The notes: generated by a model not told the origin, from the sequence alone. Positions 1 through 15,100 are shown, counted from the stretch's first letter. The stretch is DNA of 64,000 bases from Eublepharis macularius (GCF_028583425.1 NC_072793.1:97325689-97389688); one strand, 5' to 3'. A program made the numbers and translations.

Positions 1-2524
1 CCTTTAATGAGTGATGTTGCTATTTCAGTCTAGTTATTATGCAGCACCTGAAGTACATTTAAAGACATGGTTAATAGTGGGACTTCCCTATTACTAAGTG
101 TGTTCGTAAAAATACATGTAAACATCTTTGTGCCTTTGCCACACTCATTCTGAAGAGACATCTCTTCTGCCACTTCTGTCTTAAAGGAACTGCAGATTTG
201 GTGTCTCTAATAAATGGCTGAGGAGATAACACACACACAAACACATACTTACTTCTAAGGAATATTTAAAGGAACAAAACTCTGAAGCAGTCATGGAACA
301 AAATGGAGTAAGGGTTTATCACAATCAGGGATAGTTTTATTCATTGAAATGCATGATCACCAAATACCAAAATGCTCACAGGATAAGAATATACACTTAT
401 GCCATGTGTAACTCAAGGCAGAGATGTGGGGGGGGGGGAGGGTAACAAGGCAAGCAGAGTGCTGTATTGCCTATTGTTGTATGATTCTGCATGAGGAAAT
501 CATCTAAGGTAGTATCTAGGCAGCTGATAGTTTTCCACGTACACAATCTAGGAGAATTGGTGTTAGAGGAGAGGGTGCTGGACAAGGCCATTTAGGGACC
601 CAAGCAAGCAGAACATCATGGGAGAGATCCATGGAGAAAGCACGTGGAAGCTGCCATGCAAGTGGGAGGTGGGGGTTGAAGCAAGGGAGTTCAGGATATA
701 CACCAGAGCTGGTCCTCAGTATCAGATTACTAAACACAAGTTAGAATTATGAAGGATGTTATTTATAGAGAGGCCAAAGAAGAAAAAGTACAAAATATTT
801 GCATTTCTCAGGCTTGGAGGAAGATGGAGGAAGCCCTGGTGAAACCAGAAGCAATTCTTTTGTTTGCTACAAGGGGAGACTTAAGACAGGGAGAATATGT
901 ATCCAGAAGGGGCTTTCCCAATAAGATGAGCAGGAAAGAGGATGGATAGAGGCAAGCAAGGTGAAAACATTGGGAGCAAAACTTGTGGGATTGGAAGAAG
1001 TTGTAAGGGGTCCATTAGTTAGGCAAGACTAAAAGCAGCAGAATAGTTTAGCTGTTAGATTGAAACACACAGAATATTAGTTGCAGAGTTGGCTGTGCTT
1101 GATGAGGCCCAAACTATCTAGGTTTTCCATTTAGCCAGATGAGTTATTTTTGTCCAGCTGTCCTAGTTAGCCATTGTACTTAATAGCTAAAATTTAATTG
1201 TGTAAAGTGGTTTGCTCCTGACCTTTTTTTGCCTTATTTAGCTCTTTTGTATTGCAAATTTGATGGTTTTCTGTGGGTACTAATTCTAATACCGTTCTTT
1301 ATCATCTCTGATGCTAATGAAAACTTAAATTTCAGTCCTAGTGCTTTGAGACGAACTCTGTCCCTTCAGATCCAGGCCTGGTGTACTTATTAAAACCTCA
1401 ACTAACATTTGTCTAAACAAGTCCTACAGCAGCAACACCTTCACAATCTGTGATTTTGGATAATAATGTTGATGCTATAGCAAAATGTATTTACTCCAGT
1501 CCAAGGATTCCCAAAATAGATATTATTCCCCAGCTTGAACAGCGATGGGAAAATTATTTAAGCTAAAGTAAACTCGGTTAATTCTTGGTCCTTCCAGAGA
1601 AGTGTAAAAAGTGCCTTCATGCTCTGAGGGAAATTGAAATCAGCGCTGTTTAAACGATTTACCCAATGGGCAGTCTTCCATCACTATGATTAGTATGGAA
1701 CTGTATCTCCTCGGATTTCTCCATGGAATGGTAGAAGGGATCTCCAATTAGAGGGTGTGATATTTCATCCAACTTGATCCTCTTTGTATTCTGTAGTATT
1801 CTGGTTAACAAATAATTGCTTAAAACTGTTGAATTAGTCAGATTTCAGTGCTTTTTTCGGTAGATTCCTGTGGGCTCACATCACAGGATGAGTTAGTACA
1901 GTGCAGACAGTAGAGGAGACAAATGTGTTGCATAATGAAAGAAACATGAATATGTGGATGTCTTATGGCAGAAGCAGGCTTAATTTGATAAAGGTAAGCT
2001 CCCAAAAAAGATCCTCTACCTCTTTTTCCTGATGGCTGATCCAGCTGTTCAGTGACAATTTCTTTCCTGGTTCCAGGCAGGGTGCTAGGATGAGGCAGAT
2101 GTGTTTTGCTAGGAATTATAATAACAAAAATTTCATTTCAGTAGTTTCATCAGTCAGAATTTTACAGAACAGAAACTATTTTCATACCCTCAAATATTTC
2201 AGTCTAGACTTGCTGGCAGTAAAATCCTTTGTCTTTAGGAAACTTGGGTTGACTGATAAAACTCTACTTTCACAGTTTGAGCTCTCCTTGCGCTTAAAAT
2301 TATGTGGCAGCTGGGATATTGGTTAATCTTGTTAGCCTGCAATTGAAAGTGGAGTATGAACAAATTATGCTGGTTGTCGTAATTGTGGAAACATGGATCT
2401 GTAATTAATGAAAATCTATATTCTTCTGACAAATTCTACCTAACAAGAATTTGGGACTGAATTATGAGAGAACTGCAGAAGTTCTGTTCCAGCGGAATAA
2501 CTGTGTTAGCCCATGACGGCATCG

Positions 2525-2642
2525 TGTGACACTTTAAAGATTAACTTTGTCTGAAGAAGTGAGCTCTAACTCTTGAAACCTTACACTCTGTAAATCTTGT
2601 TGGTCTCTAAAGTGCCATTGAATTAAAATCCTGCTGTCTTAA
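2525..2642 (+). repeat. Foldback family, single-arm copy
   Basis: Carries the family text CTGAAGAAGTGAGCTCTAAC then AATCTTGTTGGTCTCTAAAG. No inverted partner is seen. Confidence 0.65.
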
Positions 2643-3821
2643 AGATTAACATTTTTATTGTTGCATAAGATTTCGTAAACTAAGGTCCGCAAAATTTTCC
2701 CTGAGAAGAAAGAACGTAGCAAAAGCTTCATTTGAGGGGCTGGAGGAGGGAAATGATGTCTTTCTACCCCAGCAAAACGCTGAGAATGATAACTCCAATT
2801 CTGTTGGAGTAGTTGTAAAACTCTTTATAAATCAGATTATAAATTGCTAAATGGCAAGGGAAAGTTTGATTGAAAAAGGAATTTTGCTTTTACTTCAGGG
2901 TGCTAATATAGTAAAATTATACCTTCACATCACGATTTCTATTTGACTTTTTAAAATGTTGAAGTCTTATCTTATAGGTCTGTTGTTGATCTCCAATGAA
3001 TTAGGATTGTTTTTAGCCTCCTAATACGAAGTCACAGGCTAGTTAATAATTCAGGGTTTATTGCTGAGCCAAGGTGAATGGTAATTGATGCCTATGCTGA
3101 ACTGGAAATGCAACAGAAATATTAAAGATTTTCTCTCCTGTGAGCTACATGTCAGTTATGGGACTATTTTAAATGCTGAGGCTTCATTCCTAATATCTTA
3201 TATCTGTTCCATTTGGTAATAGATAGGAGTAAGCCATCACTAGCAATATCAAACAAGTTTATCACTGAAATGTAGTGTCCATGCATTTCAATAAGGAAAA
3301 CATCAAATAAATCTGCCAATCACATTAAATATGTGTTCTGTCTTGGCTGTAAAATTTGTTACCAAAAAAGCCATTTACATTTATTCGACATGCTAAAAAG
3401 TGCATCTGTCAAAACTACATATGATCCTGCCTGAATATTATTAACAAGACTGATAGTGTTAACTTTTCAAAATTAGTTGGACATGGTTGTCACTGTTTTT
3501 CTGTGCAATGTTTTTGTTGTTTTGTATTATGCTCTGCTCTTATGTACATATGCAATAATTGATCATCGCTTTATAAATATTTATAATCTCTGGTGCTTAG
3601 CACTATTTTTTCTTTTCTCTATTCAGATACTTCTCCTTTTTCTTCTTTTATGATTCTAATAACTACATATAAAGAAACAGAAACTTTTTTGTTGGAGCAA
3701 CAATTCTGATTCTTTAATAAAGGTATTCCAGTTCTTAAATTACATGTCGAATACTTACTTGAAAGCTGGATGATCACTATCTGTCAATCATATTCTCATC
3801 CTATCCTTACTTCATGGAGCT

Positions 3822-3999
3822 CAGAATGGCGTACATAGTAATCTCCTTTAGTTGCTCCTTCTAATAATCATCTGAGGTAGGTTAGGCTGAGAAAAAGAGT
3901 GATTGGTTCACAGTCACTCAGTCAACTTCATAGGCAAGTGAACTTGGGTCTTCTCAGTCCTAGTTTGACTTCAGTCACTATACAATGTTGGCTCTCAGT
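3822..3999 (-). mobile_element. SINE remnant, tRNA-headed
   Basis: Minus strand reads GAGCCAACATTGTATAGTGA, then a degraded B box CCAAGTTCACTTGC and CAGCCTAACCTACCTCAGAT. Confidence 0.6.
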
Positions 4000-4430
4000 T
4001 TCTGACAGTATCTTCCCCAAGGGATAGATCAGCTTTAGATCAGGTCACTGTGATGTACTTGCTGTTATCTTACAAACATCTAAGAGGAAGGGACATTGGC
4101 TTGTCTCCTTAAAAGACCTTGAGGCATCATTTGATGCCATCAGTAGAAGCAATGGAGAAAGCTAGAGGGTACTAAACTGGAATAGCACCTTCTCTAGCTA
4201 ATTAACACTACCTCAGTGTTACGGCACTTACTTAATCATTAGTCTCCTCACACTGGGCATCTGTCCAACTGTTGATGTATTCAATACCTGCAAGTTTACA
4301 GGATAAGGCCCTCGTAATATTGAAATATTTGTCTTTTTTTTTAGCACCTGTAGGTGGCAACATGAATGTCAGACAAAGGGCTGGAAGCTTTGCTTTAATA
4401 CCAGCAAAAGTCAAACTGTGTTATCACAAG

Positions 4431-4650
4431 ATGGGTAGCCATGTTAGTCAGTCTGTAGCAGTAGAAAAGAGCAAGAGTCCAGTTGTACCTATAAGCCTAA
4501 CAAAATTTGTGGTAAGGTATGAGCTTTCTTGAGTCACAGGTCACTTCTTCAGAACTGAGCTTTTGTGAGTCACAGAGCTGTGACTCATGAAAGCTCATAC
4601 CCTACCACAAACTTTGTTAGGCTTATAGGTGCTACTGGACTTCTGCTCTT
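4431..4650. mobile_element. Foldback repeat family, two-arm copy
   Basis: Inverted arms about 4465-4535 and 4576-4650 (GAGTCCAGTTGTACCTATAA against GGTGCTACTGGACT). Flanked by a 12-bp direct duplication, TGTTATCACAAG, at 4419-4430 and 4651-4662. Confidence 0.75.
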
Positions 4651-6122
4651 TGTTATCACAAGTGGGCTTGACTGCCATTTGACTGAATATGCATCTGTTC
4701 AATTATCCTTTTTATGAAGCTTTGCTTTGTGTGTATTGTGTGCCACCTTGTATACTGTTTGAAAGGTTATTACCACTTTATAATATTGTTATAGTTGAAA
4801 CTTAAAGGCTTCAAAAATTAAATTCTGGAGGAACATACTCTCCCCCCTTTCCTTCTTGCTTGAAGGATTCCTCTGCACCTGTCTTCCATTTTTCTCAGCC
4901 ACGTGGCACACAATTATCTTTATTTGTCCAGGAATAAAATTGGTAATTCCAACAAATTGAACAAAGTGACTTTATTATTTGTGCTGAGCAAAGTAAGGAC
5001 AGTTTCTGGCCTTTTGGGATCAGAGAAAAGCCAACTGAGAAAATCCAGAACAAACCACATACAAAATGGTAAGAAAGGGTTAAAGAAGGGCTTTGCCCTT
5101 GGCCCCTCCCCCTTACTCATTCCATATGGTGCTGATTATCTCCTAGTCCAGGCCTTGTAGAAAAGAGCATGGCCAAGCTGACAGCTAATTTTAGCGAAAG
5201 GTAGGAGAAACATGTGCATGCTGTGTTATGTACTAGACCTTTGCTTTGTTGGAGGGTAAGTGCTCTCCATTGCTAGCAAGTATCTTCAGGGATGCAGAGA
5301 ATATGGTTAACTGTGCTTTAGGTGAGTGAAAACTTGTTTGTCACTCTCCCCTGATATTTCACTGCAGGTGTCTTCACTGGAACAGCCTCAGCCTGCTTGG
5401 TCTTTAGAATGCCATCTTAAATGAGGGCACAGTTCAGTGGGTCTAGGGGAAATGCCTTGGGAATGAGGACTCCTGCAGAGGCCTTGAACTCGTTCTGTAG
5501 GACATGTAAAGAAGAAGAGATGAAAATGTCTAGACTTCTGCTTAGAATGGAGTTGCATGTACAAACAGTACAGATTATAACTAGGAATGAGTTAGTTTAT
5601 GACAGTGAGCATGTCAATGCTTGATTGGTTGAATCTAGATATGCATCCAAACTATCCTGGATTGGGTTTCTACCTTGGGGTTGCTTGGTTGTCTGTATTG
5701 GCTATATTGTGTTGCCAAGTAGCAAGAAGGGTTTTTTCTCTGAACACCTGGTGCTGATCTGTGGTATTACGGTCATCTGTATGGGTCCTGCCAAGTGGTG
5801 AGGAGAACATTACCACTCAAGTCTCTGATCAGGTGCAGAGGTCCGATAAATTTCTCCTCAGTGTTAGACTTGATAATACAACCATGCAACTTGTCAGGCA
5901 ACTACCTGTAGATTATAGTTGGATACTTCTTGGTAAATAGCTATCTGTGTTTGCTCAGCACAACTGGGGGAAAATTATGTGACCTACTCTGATCTTTTGG
6001 TGGGCCATATTATATATAAATCAACATGAATGGAAAAGTGCAGGATTCAGCCTTTTGTTTTCTTGCCTTGGTAAACATGAAGCTTTCTTTACTTGTGCTA
6101 ACCTTTTAATCTCCTCCTTAAG

Positions 6123-9100
6123 GGGCCCGTGGCAGTGCCAAGATAGATTCCCAGGCCAGTGATGATGAGGCAGCTAGTGAAGTGCTGAGTCACTACAGCA
6201 GCGCCAGTGAGACTACCAGTGTAGCAGAGGAAGTGACAGGTAAGTGTGGGTGATGTTAGGAACAGAAAATCTGGAATTCTGTGGGTTTTAACCAAAAAGC
6301 TTACACTCCTTGAATAAGCTCTGCAAACTGCATATGTTTGGAAATGCCACGCAGCACACTGATGTGTTTTTGGAGGGTTTTCTTGAAAATGTAAATAGAG
6401 GGTAGATGTGTGTCTGTGAAAGAAAGAGCAGGAAAAATTGGCAGTTAGGGAATAACAGAAGGAGAAGAGAGTAGGTCTGTAAAGGAAAGGAGGCTTTGGG
6501 TTTGAAATATGTGGGAAATAAGAGCTAGACAACTCATCACTGTTGATAATCAGTAAATTGCCTGGCCCTGTGTGAATGGCAAAAGCGGCAAAACTGGGCC
6601 ACTAACAAATGCAAGGGATCGGTACCAAATTAGAGGTATACAGAACAGTATGGCTTTGTGAATGGACCGGAAGAAAAAGGCCTGATGAGAACTAAACATC
6701 CCCCAGAAAGGATAGAATGTTGAGAGCAGCCGAGTGCCAGTTAAAAGGGGGGAACCGCATCCTGCTCAAGGCCCTGGGAGTTTAGTGTCTCTTGGGTGAG
6801 GTGATGTGGGGAGGAGTTGGGATTTCCAAATTAACCCCTCATGATTCTTTGTGGGCCTCTAGCTTCTTTCTCTGTTAACTAAACTGTCATGTATTTAAGG
6901 TTGTGGGTTAATAATTTCTGCATACTTGGATGGAAGGCTACTAAAAACATCTGTTTGGTGATGGCATGTTTTAGAATGAAAATAATTTTGGGGCTGCCTT
7001 ACTCTACTCTATGATCATAGCTACACAAATTTCTAAAGCCCTTAGTTAATTTTATTTATAATGAAACGTGTACTGTGGCTGACCATTAAGCTATCCCCCA
7101 AAGCCTGGTTCATGAATGGGCCAATTTGAACCAGTTACAGTGAAGAATCTAGACAAGATTCTGGCATCTGTGAAAGCTACTAGTTATGCATTGGATCTTT
7201 GTTCATCTTGGCTCTTAAAATCAAGTAAGGATCACAAACAATCCATTGAATTCTATCGTAAATCAGTTGCTAACTCAAGGCACTTTCCCCCAGCAACTAA
7301 AACAGGAAGTTTTCCACCTGCTACTTTAAAAAAATCTCTAGGCTAAAATGATGTGACCAGGTATCACCCCATTTCTAATCTGTCCTTTTTGGGCAAAGTG
7401 ATTGAGAAAACAGTAGCTGACCCAGCTCCAGGTCTTCTTGGATAACTCTAGCATTTTGGACCTTTTTCAGTCTGGATTCAGGCAACTCTAGTACGACTCT
7501 AGTAGCTTTAGTGGATGTTCTCCATCTGAATATAGGCAAAGGCCATGCTTTGTTATTGCTCCTCCTGGATCTATCTGCAGCCTTCGATGCAGTAGATTAT
7601 GCCATCTTGTTGAGTCACTTGGAGGCAGAAGTGGGTATCAGAATTGCTTAAATTGTTTCTCATGGAGCAGACTCAAAAGATTGCTGTGAGAGACCAGCCA
7701 TCTCCAGAGGGAATTATCTCATGGGGTTCCACAGGGCCCAGTCTTACCTTCCATGTTATTCAGTCTCTGGGTTGCTAACAAACTGTAACTGAAACCAGAC
7801 AAGATGGAAGTAATGCTCATTGGGAAGTCAGATCTTAAAGGACATTGTACTCCCCACTTTTGATGGAGTCTGTCTTACCCTTGCAGACTCAGTTAAGAGC
7901 CATGGGGTTATACTGGATCCAGTGCTACTGCTAGAAAAGCAAGGTATCTGAAAAAAATGCTTTCTACAACCTCAGTCTAGCTTGGGAGATGGCCCCTTAC
8001 TTTAACGTAGCCAATCTGGCCACCTGGATCCATGCCACTGTAATATTGAGACTTGACTACTGTAATGAATTGTATATAAGTCGCCCCTTTAAGCTAACTC
8101 AGATACTCCAGTTGGTGCAGAGTGCTGCAGCTTGGTTACTATTAGGAGCTTGGAGAAGAATGAATATTACTCCCATTCTGCAGTCACTCCACTGGCTACC
8201 TATCAGTTACTAGGCTCAATTCAAAGTATTGGCTATCACATACAAAGCTCTTCATGGCCTTGGTCTATCATATCTATGGGACCACCTTTCACCCTATGTT
8301 CTACTATGGCAACGTCACTCATCTGAACAGGGCCTTCTGCAGATGCCACCTTGCACATGGGCAAAATCAACAGCTGCCAGTACATGTGCATTCTCTGTGG
8401 CAGCACCCACCTTATGGAATGGCCTACCTGAAGAGGTCAGGAAAGCTCTCACTCTCCTCACTTTCTGCAAACTATGCAAAACTGAATTATTCAAGAGGGG
8501 TTTTTACTCAGATAGGAGGGCTAAATTGTAAGGTAGTGGTCTCAAAGAGATGCATCAGTAAAGAGATAGGGACCACACTTACGTTGTTTAATATTTCAGT
8601 CTTAGAATAGCTAATGCTCTGTTTCAGCATTTCTTCAACTCTTCTGGTTTTAAATTTCTTCTGGTTTTAAATCTGCAAATTTGCATATATGTACCCTCTT
8701 ACATGGTTTATTGGAAACTGACTCTACTAACTCGCACTGTGTAATCTGCCTTGAGTCTCAGTGAGAAAGGCAGACTATAAATGATGTAAATAAATAAAAT
8801 CTTAGAACCAAATTAAGAGCTGAAAATGATGAACAGTTCAGAACTTCATATTACTATACCATTCCTTCTGTTTGGATTCAGTTAAATTGATAGCTGCCAG
8901 GAATCATGCAAAACACAAGGATCGTCTTGCCACAAGTCTCTTGAAATCTTAGGAGGAAGGCCTTTGTGCAGCTCTGCCAGTGCCGTTCAGGTCTGATACC
9001 ACTCCTTGCAGAAGGAGGCGGCTTCTGCAGACTGTGGGATCTGGCTGGGCTGACCTGGTGCTCGTGATTTTTGCTGCTTTTCTCAGGAGGTGAGGCAGTT

Positions 9101-12100
9101 GATGAGCAAGCACAGCAAGAGGAAATGGAAGATAAGTTGAAGGAGTGCATTGACAACGTAATGGACAAGAGGTGAGAGGCACCTGCCATAGGAAGGCTCA
9201 GTTCAGACATGCCAAATGGTGGTTTGGGAAGCTCAGCTGTGGCTTGGTGTGATATCTGAACCTTGGTTTGTGACCATCAGGCAAACCATGGTAGGTGTTA
9301 ACTGTGGCTTGGTGGCTTGGTCTGCTCATCTTGGCTGGCTTTGTGCTTGGCATTGATTCCCCCCGCCCCAAGCCTGTATTATCAGATAAGCTTGAGGAGT
9401 GCCTCTGGAGCCCAGTGCTACTGGCTGAGAAGAGCCTCCACCTTCCTACCCTGCAGTTGTGGCCGATCTTCTGTTCCCAGAAGCCACGACACCAAGAGAA
9501 CAGGGAGCTTAACAGATAGGTAACTGGAGCAGGGCTTGACCTCCCAGAGCTTTGGTTAACACAAACCTCATTCTGGCTTGTGTCTTTTAAGCCCTGGAGC
9601 TGCTGATCCTGCTGAGCTTGTGCTTTTTTGAGCAGCAGCAGCAACTCCATCTGCATTGTGATTGTTGGAGCTCCCCAAGCTGACAGCACTGTTTGCAGCA
9701 ACTCTGATCTCCAGAGCAGAGGGATAGCAGGCTGGGGACAAAAGGAGCAGAGAGGGAATCTCTGGCTCGATCTGCTTGTCAGCATATTTACCCAGCCAAT
9801 GGAGCTACTGGATTTCTGTGCCTTTTCCTTGCCTCTGCTGCACGTTTTTGGTGGAAACTGTTCTAGGAGCAGTCTCATCACTTGCAATACCCCGCACCCC
9901 TGCAGTATCTATGGTGTCTTTTCATGCTGTGCTATTAGTATCAAATTGTCAACCAAGGCAGGCTGGACGAAGCTCCATTGAAGAGAACTTGACAGAAGTG
10001 CCAGCAGTGCTTGGTACAGCCCCTTGCTACACAATAGGACTTACAGCTGCCCATCTGGCCATGCAGCTTCCATGATTCACAGTGAACTTATGAACTAGTT
10101 TGGGGGTGGGGGGTGGTAAAGCCTCAGTCCTCTTTTATGCCTATCACTTTAAAAGGAGCTGGGTGAGGATTTGAGGAAACTTGATTTGGGGATATTGATC
10201 AGCTGTAAAAAGAGTTCACTCAGTGCTGCAGGCCAGGCCTCTTGTTCTTTGGTCACTCACATAGCTTTGTGGTGAGAGTTCAGAAATCTGATGCATTATG
10301 AAATGAGTTGTGCATACTTATATTCAACAAGTACTTGTGATGTACCACATAACGTATGGACTTCCTACATGTTGTCCTTGACCCCCCAATATGCATCATG
10401 TGTCTGGGCCATTGAGAAGGACAGGTTGGTCCTGGGTTCTTGGGGTGTGTATACCCTCTTAAAAATAGTGCATTGGTAGCACATAATAGCACACATATGG
10501 GATATCTGCTGATTTCATAATCTAAGGAGCAGTTCTGAGATCAGAATCTAGGACCAGGCATAGAATTTGCATTTTGCCGGCAATTCTTTTTAAAAAAAAA
10601 CATTCTGGGCCCCTACTGGCTGACTTCTTATCGGAGGTTGTATATAGTCTCTAATCTTTGGGGGGAAAGGCTTCAGAACTCGCACAGTTCTTTGACCTAT
10701 TTCATGCCTACTGTTATGCTGTATCTTTGCTGCTTTTTGATCTGCTGTCTTTTTGCAAACCCTCCTCTCTAGAAACCTCATAAAACCATACATTTTTAGT
10801 GGGGGGACGAAAACCTAAATAATTTTCATAATTTGTTTGGAGTTCATTATGCTGCCTTGGGTTTTTGAGAGGACATCTATCCAGGCATAGCTCCCAGACT
10901 GTCAAAGGTTGTGACTCCATCTTTCTCCTTGTACACCCCAGCGCCAAGACACGACAGGTAGCTCTAGAGAGCCTGCGGCTTGCATTCTCTTCCAAGACGC
11001 TCTTTGACTTCCTCTTAGAACGTAGGCTCACCCTCATGGACTCCTTGGAGAAGTGCCTGAAAAAAGGTTGGTCTCCAACAGTGTTCTGTTTATAAAACTA
11101 TTATATTTAGGGGGGAAATTTGAAATATTTTCAGATTCCATTATTTCAGTATGAGAATTGGAATACTGCTTATATTTCTCCCATTGAAATCCATTGGACT
11201 TGGAAGTGTTTTATGTGGATTGTGCCCTTACAGTGAAATCTTAAGGAGAGTTACTTCAGTCTAAGCCCATTGATTTCAGTGGGCTTAAACAGGAGTAACT
11301 CTGTTTAGGATTTCACTGTTAGTATTCTTTCTCAGGAATCATTACAACAGCCTTGTAAGATGGGCCAGTATATTTCACACGGTATTGCAACAAGGAGATG
11401 AAGGTGATAGGTTTGCCTAAAGCTGCTAATTGAACTTCCAGGTTCACAGCTACTAGGCTGGCATTACAGATATGTTGTGTGTTGAAGTGATAAGTAAATG
11501 GTGTCTTGGCATTCTTGGTGAGGCGGGGGCGGGTGTTGAAGGAGACAGCTGTCTTCAGAACTGTGAAATAGTTATAGGTAAGAACTTGGGGAGCAAAGTC
11601 TGCAATGCTAAAGATACCTTTCTGGGATTAAGACCCATTGAATCCTATGGGATTTACTTCTGATGTAGATGAGGCATTTTGGGAAATACAGACTTTATGG
11701 CTCTTCCTCCATTCTTACTGGACTGTCAGGGTTTTGCGACATCTCCACAGTGTGTGGTACATTTCTCAGTGTTGGTTTTTAGGTTCTGATGCAACCCTTC
11801 ACAAGCGTCATGCATTTCTTAGTGGTACTCTTCACATTGCTATTGAACGTCCTCCTCTAGAGTTAAGTAAACTCTGGTCTTAAAACCACTTTGAACTACT
11901 GAGAGAAATTTGTAATGCTGCAGGAGAGTACCACTTCTAAATTTTGAGCGTCTGCCTCTCTGCCCTTATAAATGTCGCCATCGCCCTGTGCTGCTTGTCT
12001 ATGCATAGCCTTGTTAGCATGTCTTGTACCAGAAAACTGGACAGCTGTGCCTTTTCCTACACTCAGGTAAAGGGGAGGAACAGTCCCTTGCTGCTACTGT

Positions 12101-15100
12101 TCTTACACTACTGTGCCTTCAAATGGGCTCGGGGCCTGAGGGGGAGGAAGTGTTCCGCAGCCTGAAGCCCCTCCTCATCAGCATCCTGATAGACTCCATG
12201 GCTAGCCCAGTTGCTCGGCAGAGCGTGAGTAACTTCTTTTTATTCAGTCTCAAAGTGAATTTTGATGTGTGAGGGAGCACTCATGGAAGAGTTCTTATCT
12301 GGATTCTTTTTTTGAAAAAAAAAATTCAAACTGATTCCTCAGAATAGTTTTGCTATTATCTGTTCTTTTTCCCCACCCCCCTCTTCCCCCCATCCCCTTT
12401 AGTGTGCCACTGCTCTTGGGATGTGCTGCTATATCGCTGCAGCGGACATGGAGGTAAAATAAGCTACTGTTTTAATTGACAGCTTTTAGCTGATGTAGCT
12501 AAAAATAGTTCTTCTCCTCAAACAGACTTATACCCCCTAATGGCTTGAAGTAGGTTTCTAGTGTGCCCCTATCTTTCACTTGGGCTGAGGGCTGCACCTC
12601 ACCCTTTTTACCGATAACCTGTTTATTTGAACGCAAGATTATTTCTGAACCCTGAAAAGGGTTTTGTTACTGAAAAGGGTTTTGTTTTGGTTTCTAAGAC
12701 TACTAGACAGACTTCTGGAATGGGTTAGGGAAAAGGCTACACAGGGTTTTGTTTTGTATTTGTATTTTATTCCGTTTGTATCCCACCCTCCCCGCATGAT
12801 ATAAATGTGACATTTACTTGTGACATTTATATCCTGTCTTTCTTTCATCATGGAACTACATGGGGAGTTCCCAGGAAGTCTCCCACCTTCGCCCTGTCTA
12901 GACCCAGACCGACCTGCTTAGCTTCAGCAGGGTAGCTGCATCGTGTGCCTTCTTCCACCCTCTGGCCATAGAGCAGGGGTCCCCAGTCCTTTTCAGCATG
13001 TGTGCCCTTTTGGAATTCTGACATAGGGTGGTGGATGCAACTACGAAATGGTTGCAACAGCAGGTGGGGCCAACCACAAAATGTTATGCATAACTCTGAC
13101 AATGGTTAAAGGTGCTACTGGACTCTTTTTGATTTTGCTACCACAGACTAACACGGCTAACTCCTCTGCATCTCTGACAATGGTTCTTCAACATTTCAGA
13201 TAGAAGCTCAGTTTAGTGGGATGTCTTTTAAGTTAACATTGTTTAAACATATTTTTGTGGGTACACAAAACATAAGTATACTAAGCTAAATAAGAAACCC
13301 TCATCTGGCAGTATCTGTCTCCATTTTGCAGGCAACTAATACGTGTATTCAAACGGAAAAGATGCTTCTTCTGGCTGTTCCTTTACATGAGCCCTTCTCT
13401 CATGAACCCAACCGTTTTCAGCCTGCACTGTTACTAGTACAACAACAGTTGTTGCTGAAGGGCTGGTGATGAGAATACCTTGCACACGTGTACAGTAAGA
13501 GAGATTCTGGCCAGAGACTGATACAAACGTAAATGATTTTTGAAAAGTGATCAAAATTAGATGTAGTGATGTTATTATCAGCGTCCAACTTAATTATAAA
13601 GATACATTAAAACTGGGAAGATCTGATTTCCTTTATAGAAGATCCAGTTAGGTGCATTAAGCATTTTAGCCATGCAGCACAATTGTGAACATTCAGAATC
13701 AAGATCCAGTTTTTTTAGCATATCACTCTGCTATTTGCACACATAAAGAACCTTATATAAAATGACTGTTTGTATTATACCATAGACATCAAAAGCTGAA
13801 AAAGTCCCATCCACTTTCTAAACGTACTTGGCAGGTACCAGGAAAGGAGCAAGAGGGCACCATGTTGTCTGTGGGTGCCACGGTGGGGATCTATGCCATA
13901 GAGTAACAGTGTGCAAGGCTCCACATTTATAATGTCCTAAACAACTGTGTAGGTTGGACTCCAGGAAGGAACTTCTTCATTTGTGGGTTTTTAAAAGATG
14001 ACTACTTACAGAAGGTGGGCATTAATATGTGGGAAAGGGCTAGTTTTGTAGTCAGTTCTATGAAGCCTTTTTGGAAAGCTGCCCATTTTGTCCTGAAAAA
14101 TATCCACCTGCAAGGTGTTTTTAACTAAAGTGTTCTTATGACATAAGGAAGTTAACTGCCTGAAGGAACATGGGAAGGTGATAATTCTCTGGGTTCACGG
14201 CTATATAGTGAAGGAAGAAATGATTCCCTGCAACTTTCCCTGTTTTTCTCAGCAAGTTAGCCAGAGACTGTTCTGGTGTGTGACTTCCTTCCGTTCCTCT
14301 TGTAGTTTCCATGAGAGCTGCTCACTCTCCCTCTTTTTCAGGACCTGGTTTCCTGCCTTGTTTGCCTAGAGGGTATCTTTGGCACCTCCTGCAGCAAGGA
14401 AACCAGCTCAGTGCCCTCCCACCAGAGCCCTCTGCTCCGGGTCTTGCACTGCAATGCGCTCCAGTCCTGGTCCCTGCTCCTCACCATCTGCCCCAGCACT
14501 CAGATTAAGAAGATCCTGGACAAGTGAGTAGCCAGTCTTGCCCAGGCAGCAACAGGCCAAAGGAGCTCTCCTTTATACACACTGCAAGGGCTCACCAGGA
14601 CCTTTGCCAGTCAAGTCCACCTGGGCATGGGAGTAAGAGGAGGGGGATGAATTCCCAAAGTAACTTCCTTGCAGAACAAGCTGGTGGGCACAGGGCCTGC
14701 TCCATTGCTTTGTGTCTCTTCCTCTGTAGTCATTTACCTACATTGCCTCTGATGCTGTCCAGTGATAACGTCAATCTTCGGATTGTGGCAGGTGAAACGA
14801 TTGCACTACTCTTTGAGCTGGCCCGAGACATGGAGGTATGTTGAATCCACAAAAAGGCAGGTTCCTGTCCTCTTGTATTACAAGTCTAGGGCCATTGTCA
14901 ATATCTAAGAACAAGCAAAAGCGGGAGGAAGAGCACCCCCTTTTCGTTCAGTTGCATCCTTTCTTCTGTTTAATTTTCATTGTTTTAGTCTGACTTGGCT
15001 TAGCTTGTTAGTCACACAATAGAGGATCGTATCTCAGAAGACTCAGCAAGTGTGGTAGTGCTGGCTTCCTCCTAAATGTGGACTGGCGCTTCTGCACTGC

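Larger units (their letters stand above)
1..6122. other. IFRD2 intron 1 or 5' flank, no coding exon seen
   Basis: AT-rich and CpG-poor, with no credible ATG exon or promoter island. It contains a CA-rich stretch near 228-246, a G tract at 427-439, a SINE remnant (3822-3999) and two foldback-family copies (2525-2642, 4431-4650). The remainder shows nothing I can name. Confidence 0.6.

Noticed and set aside
6098-6532. 144-residue minus-strand ORF over IFRD2 exon 2
   Set aside because: Antisense shadow of a real exon with no independent support.
7989-8610. ORFs of 74-118 residues as exons
   Set aside because: They read as L2 reverse transcriptase C-terminal motifs (RLDYCN, LQSLHWLPISY) with frame changes, not a host gene.
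9198-10075. ORFs of 229, 117 and 99 residues in IFRD2 intron 9172-10941
   Set aside because: They overlap on both strands with no splice-site pattern or recognisable domain, so chance or repeat sequence is more likely.
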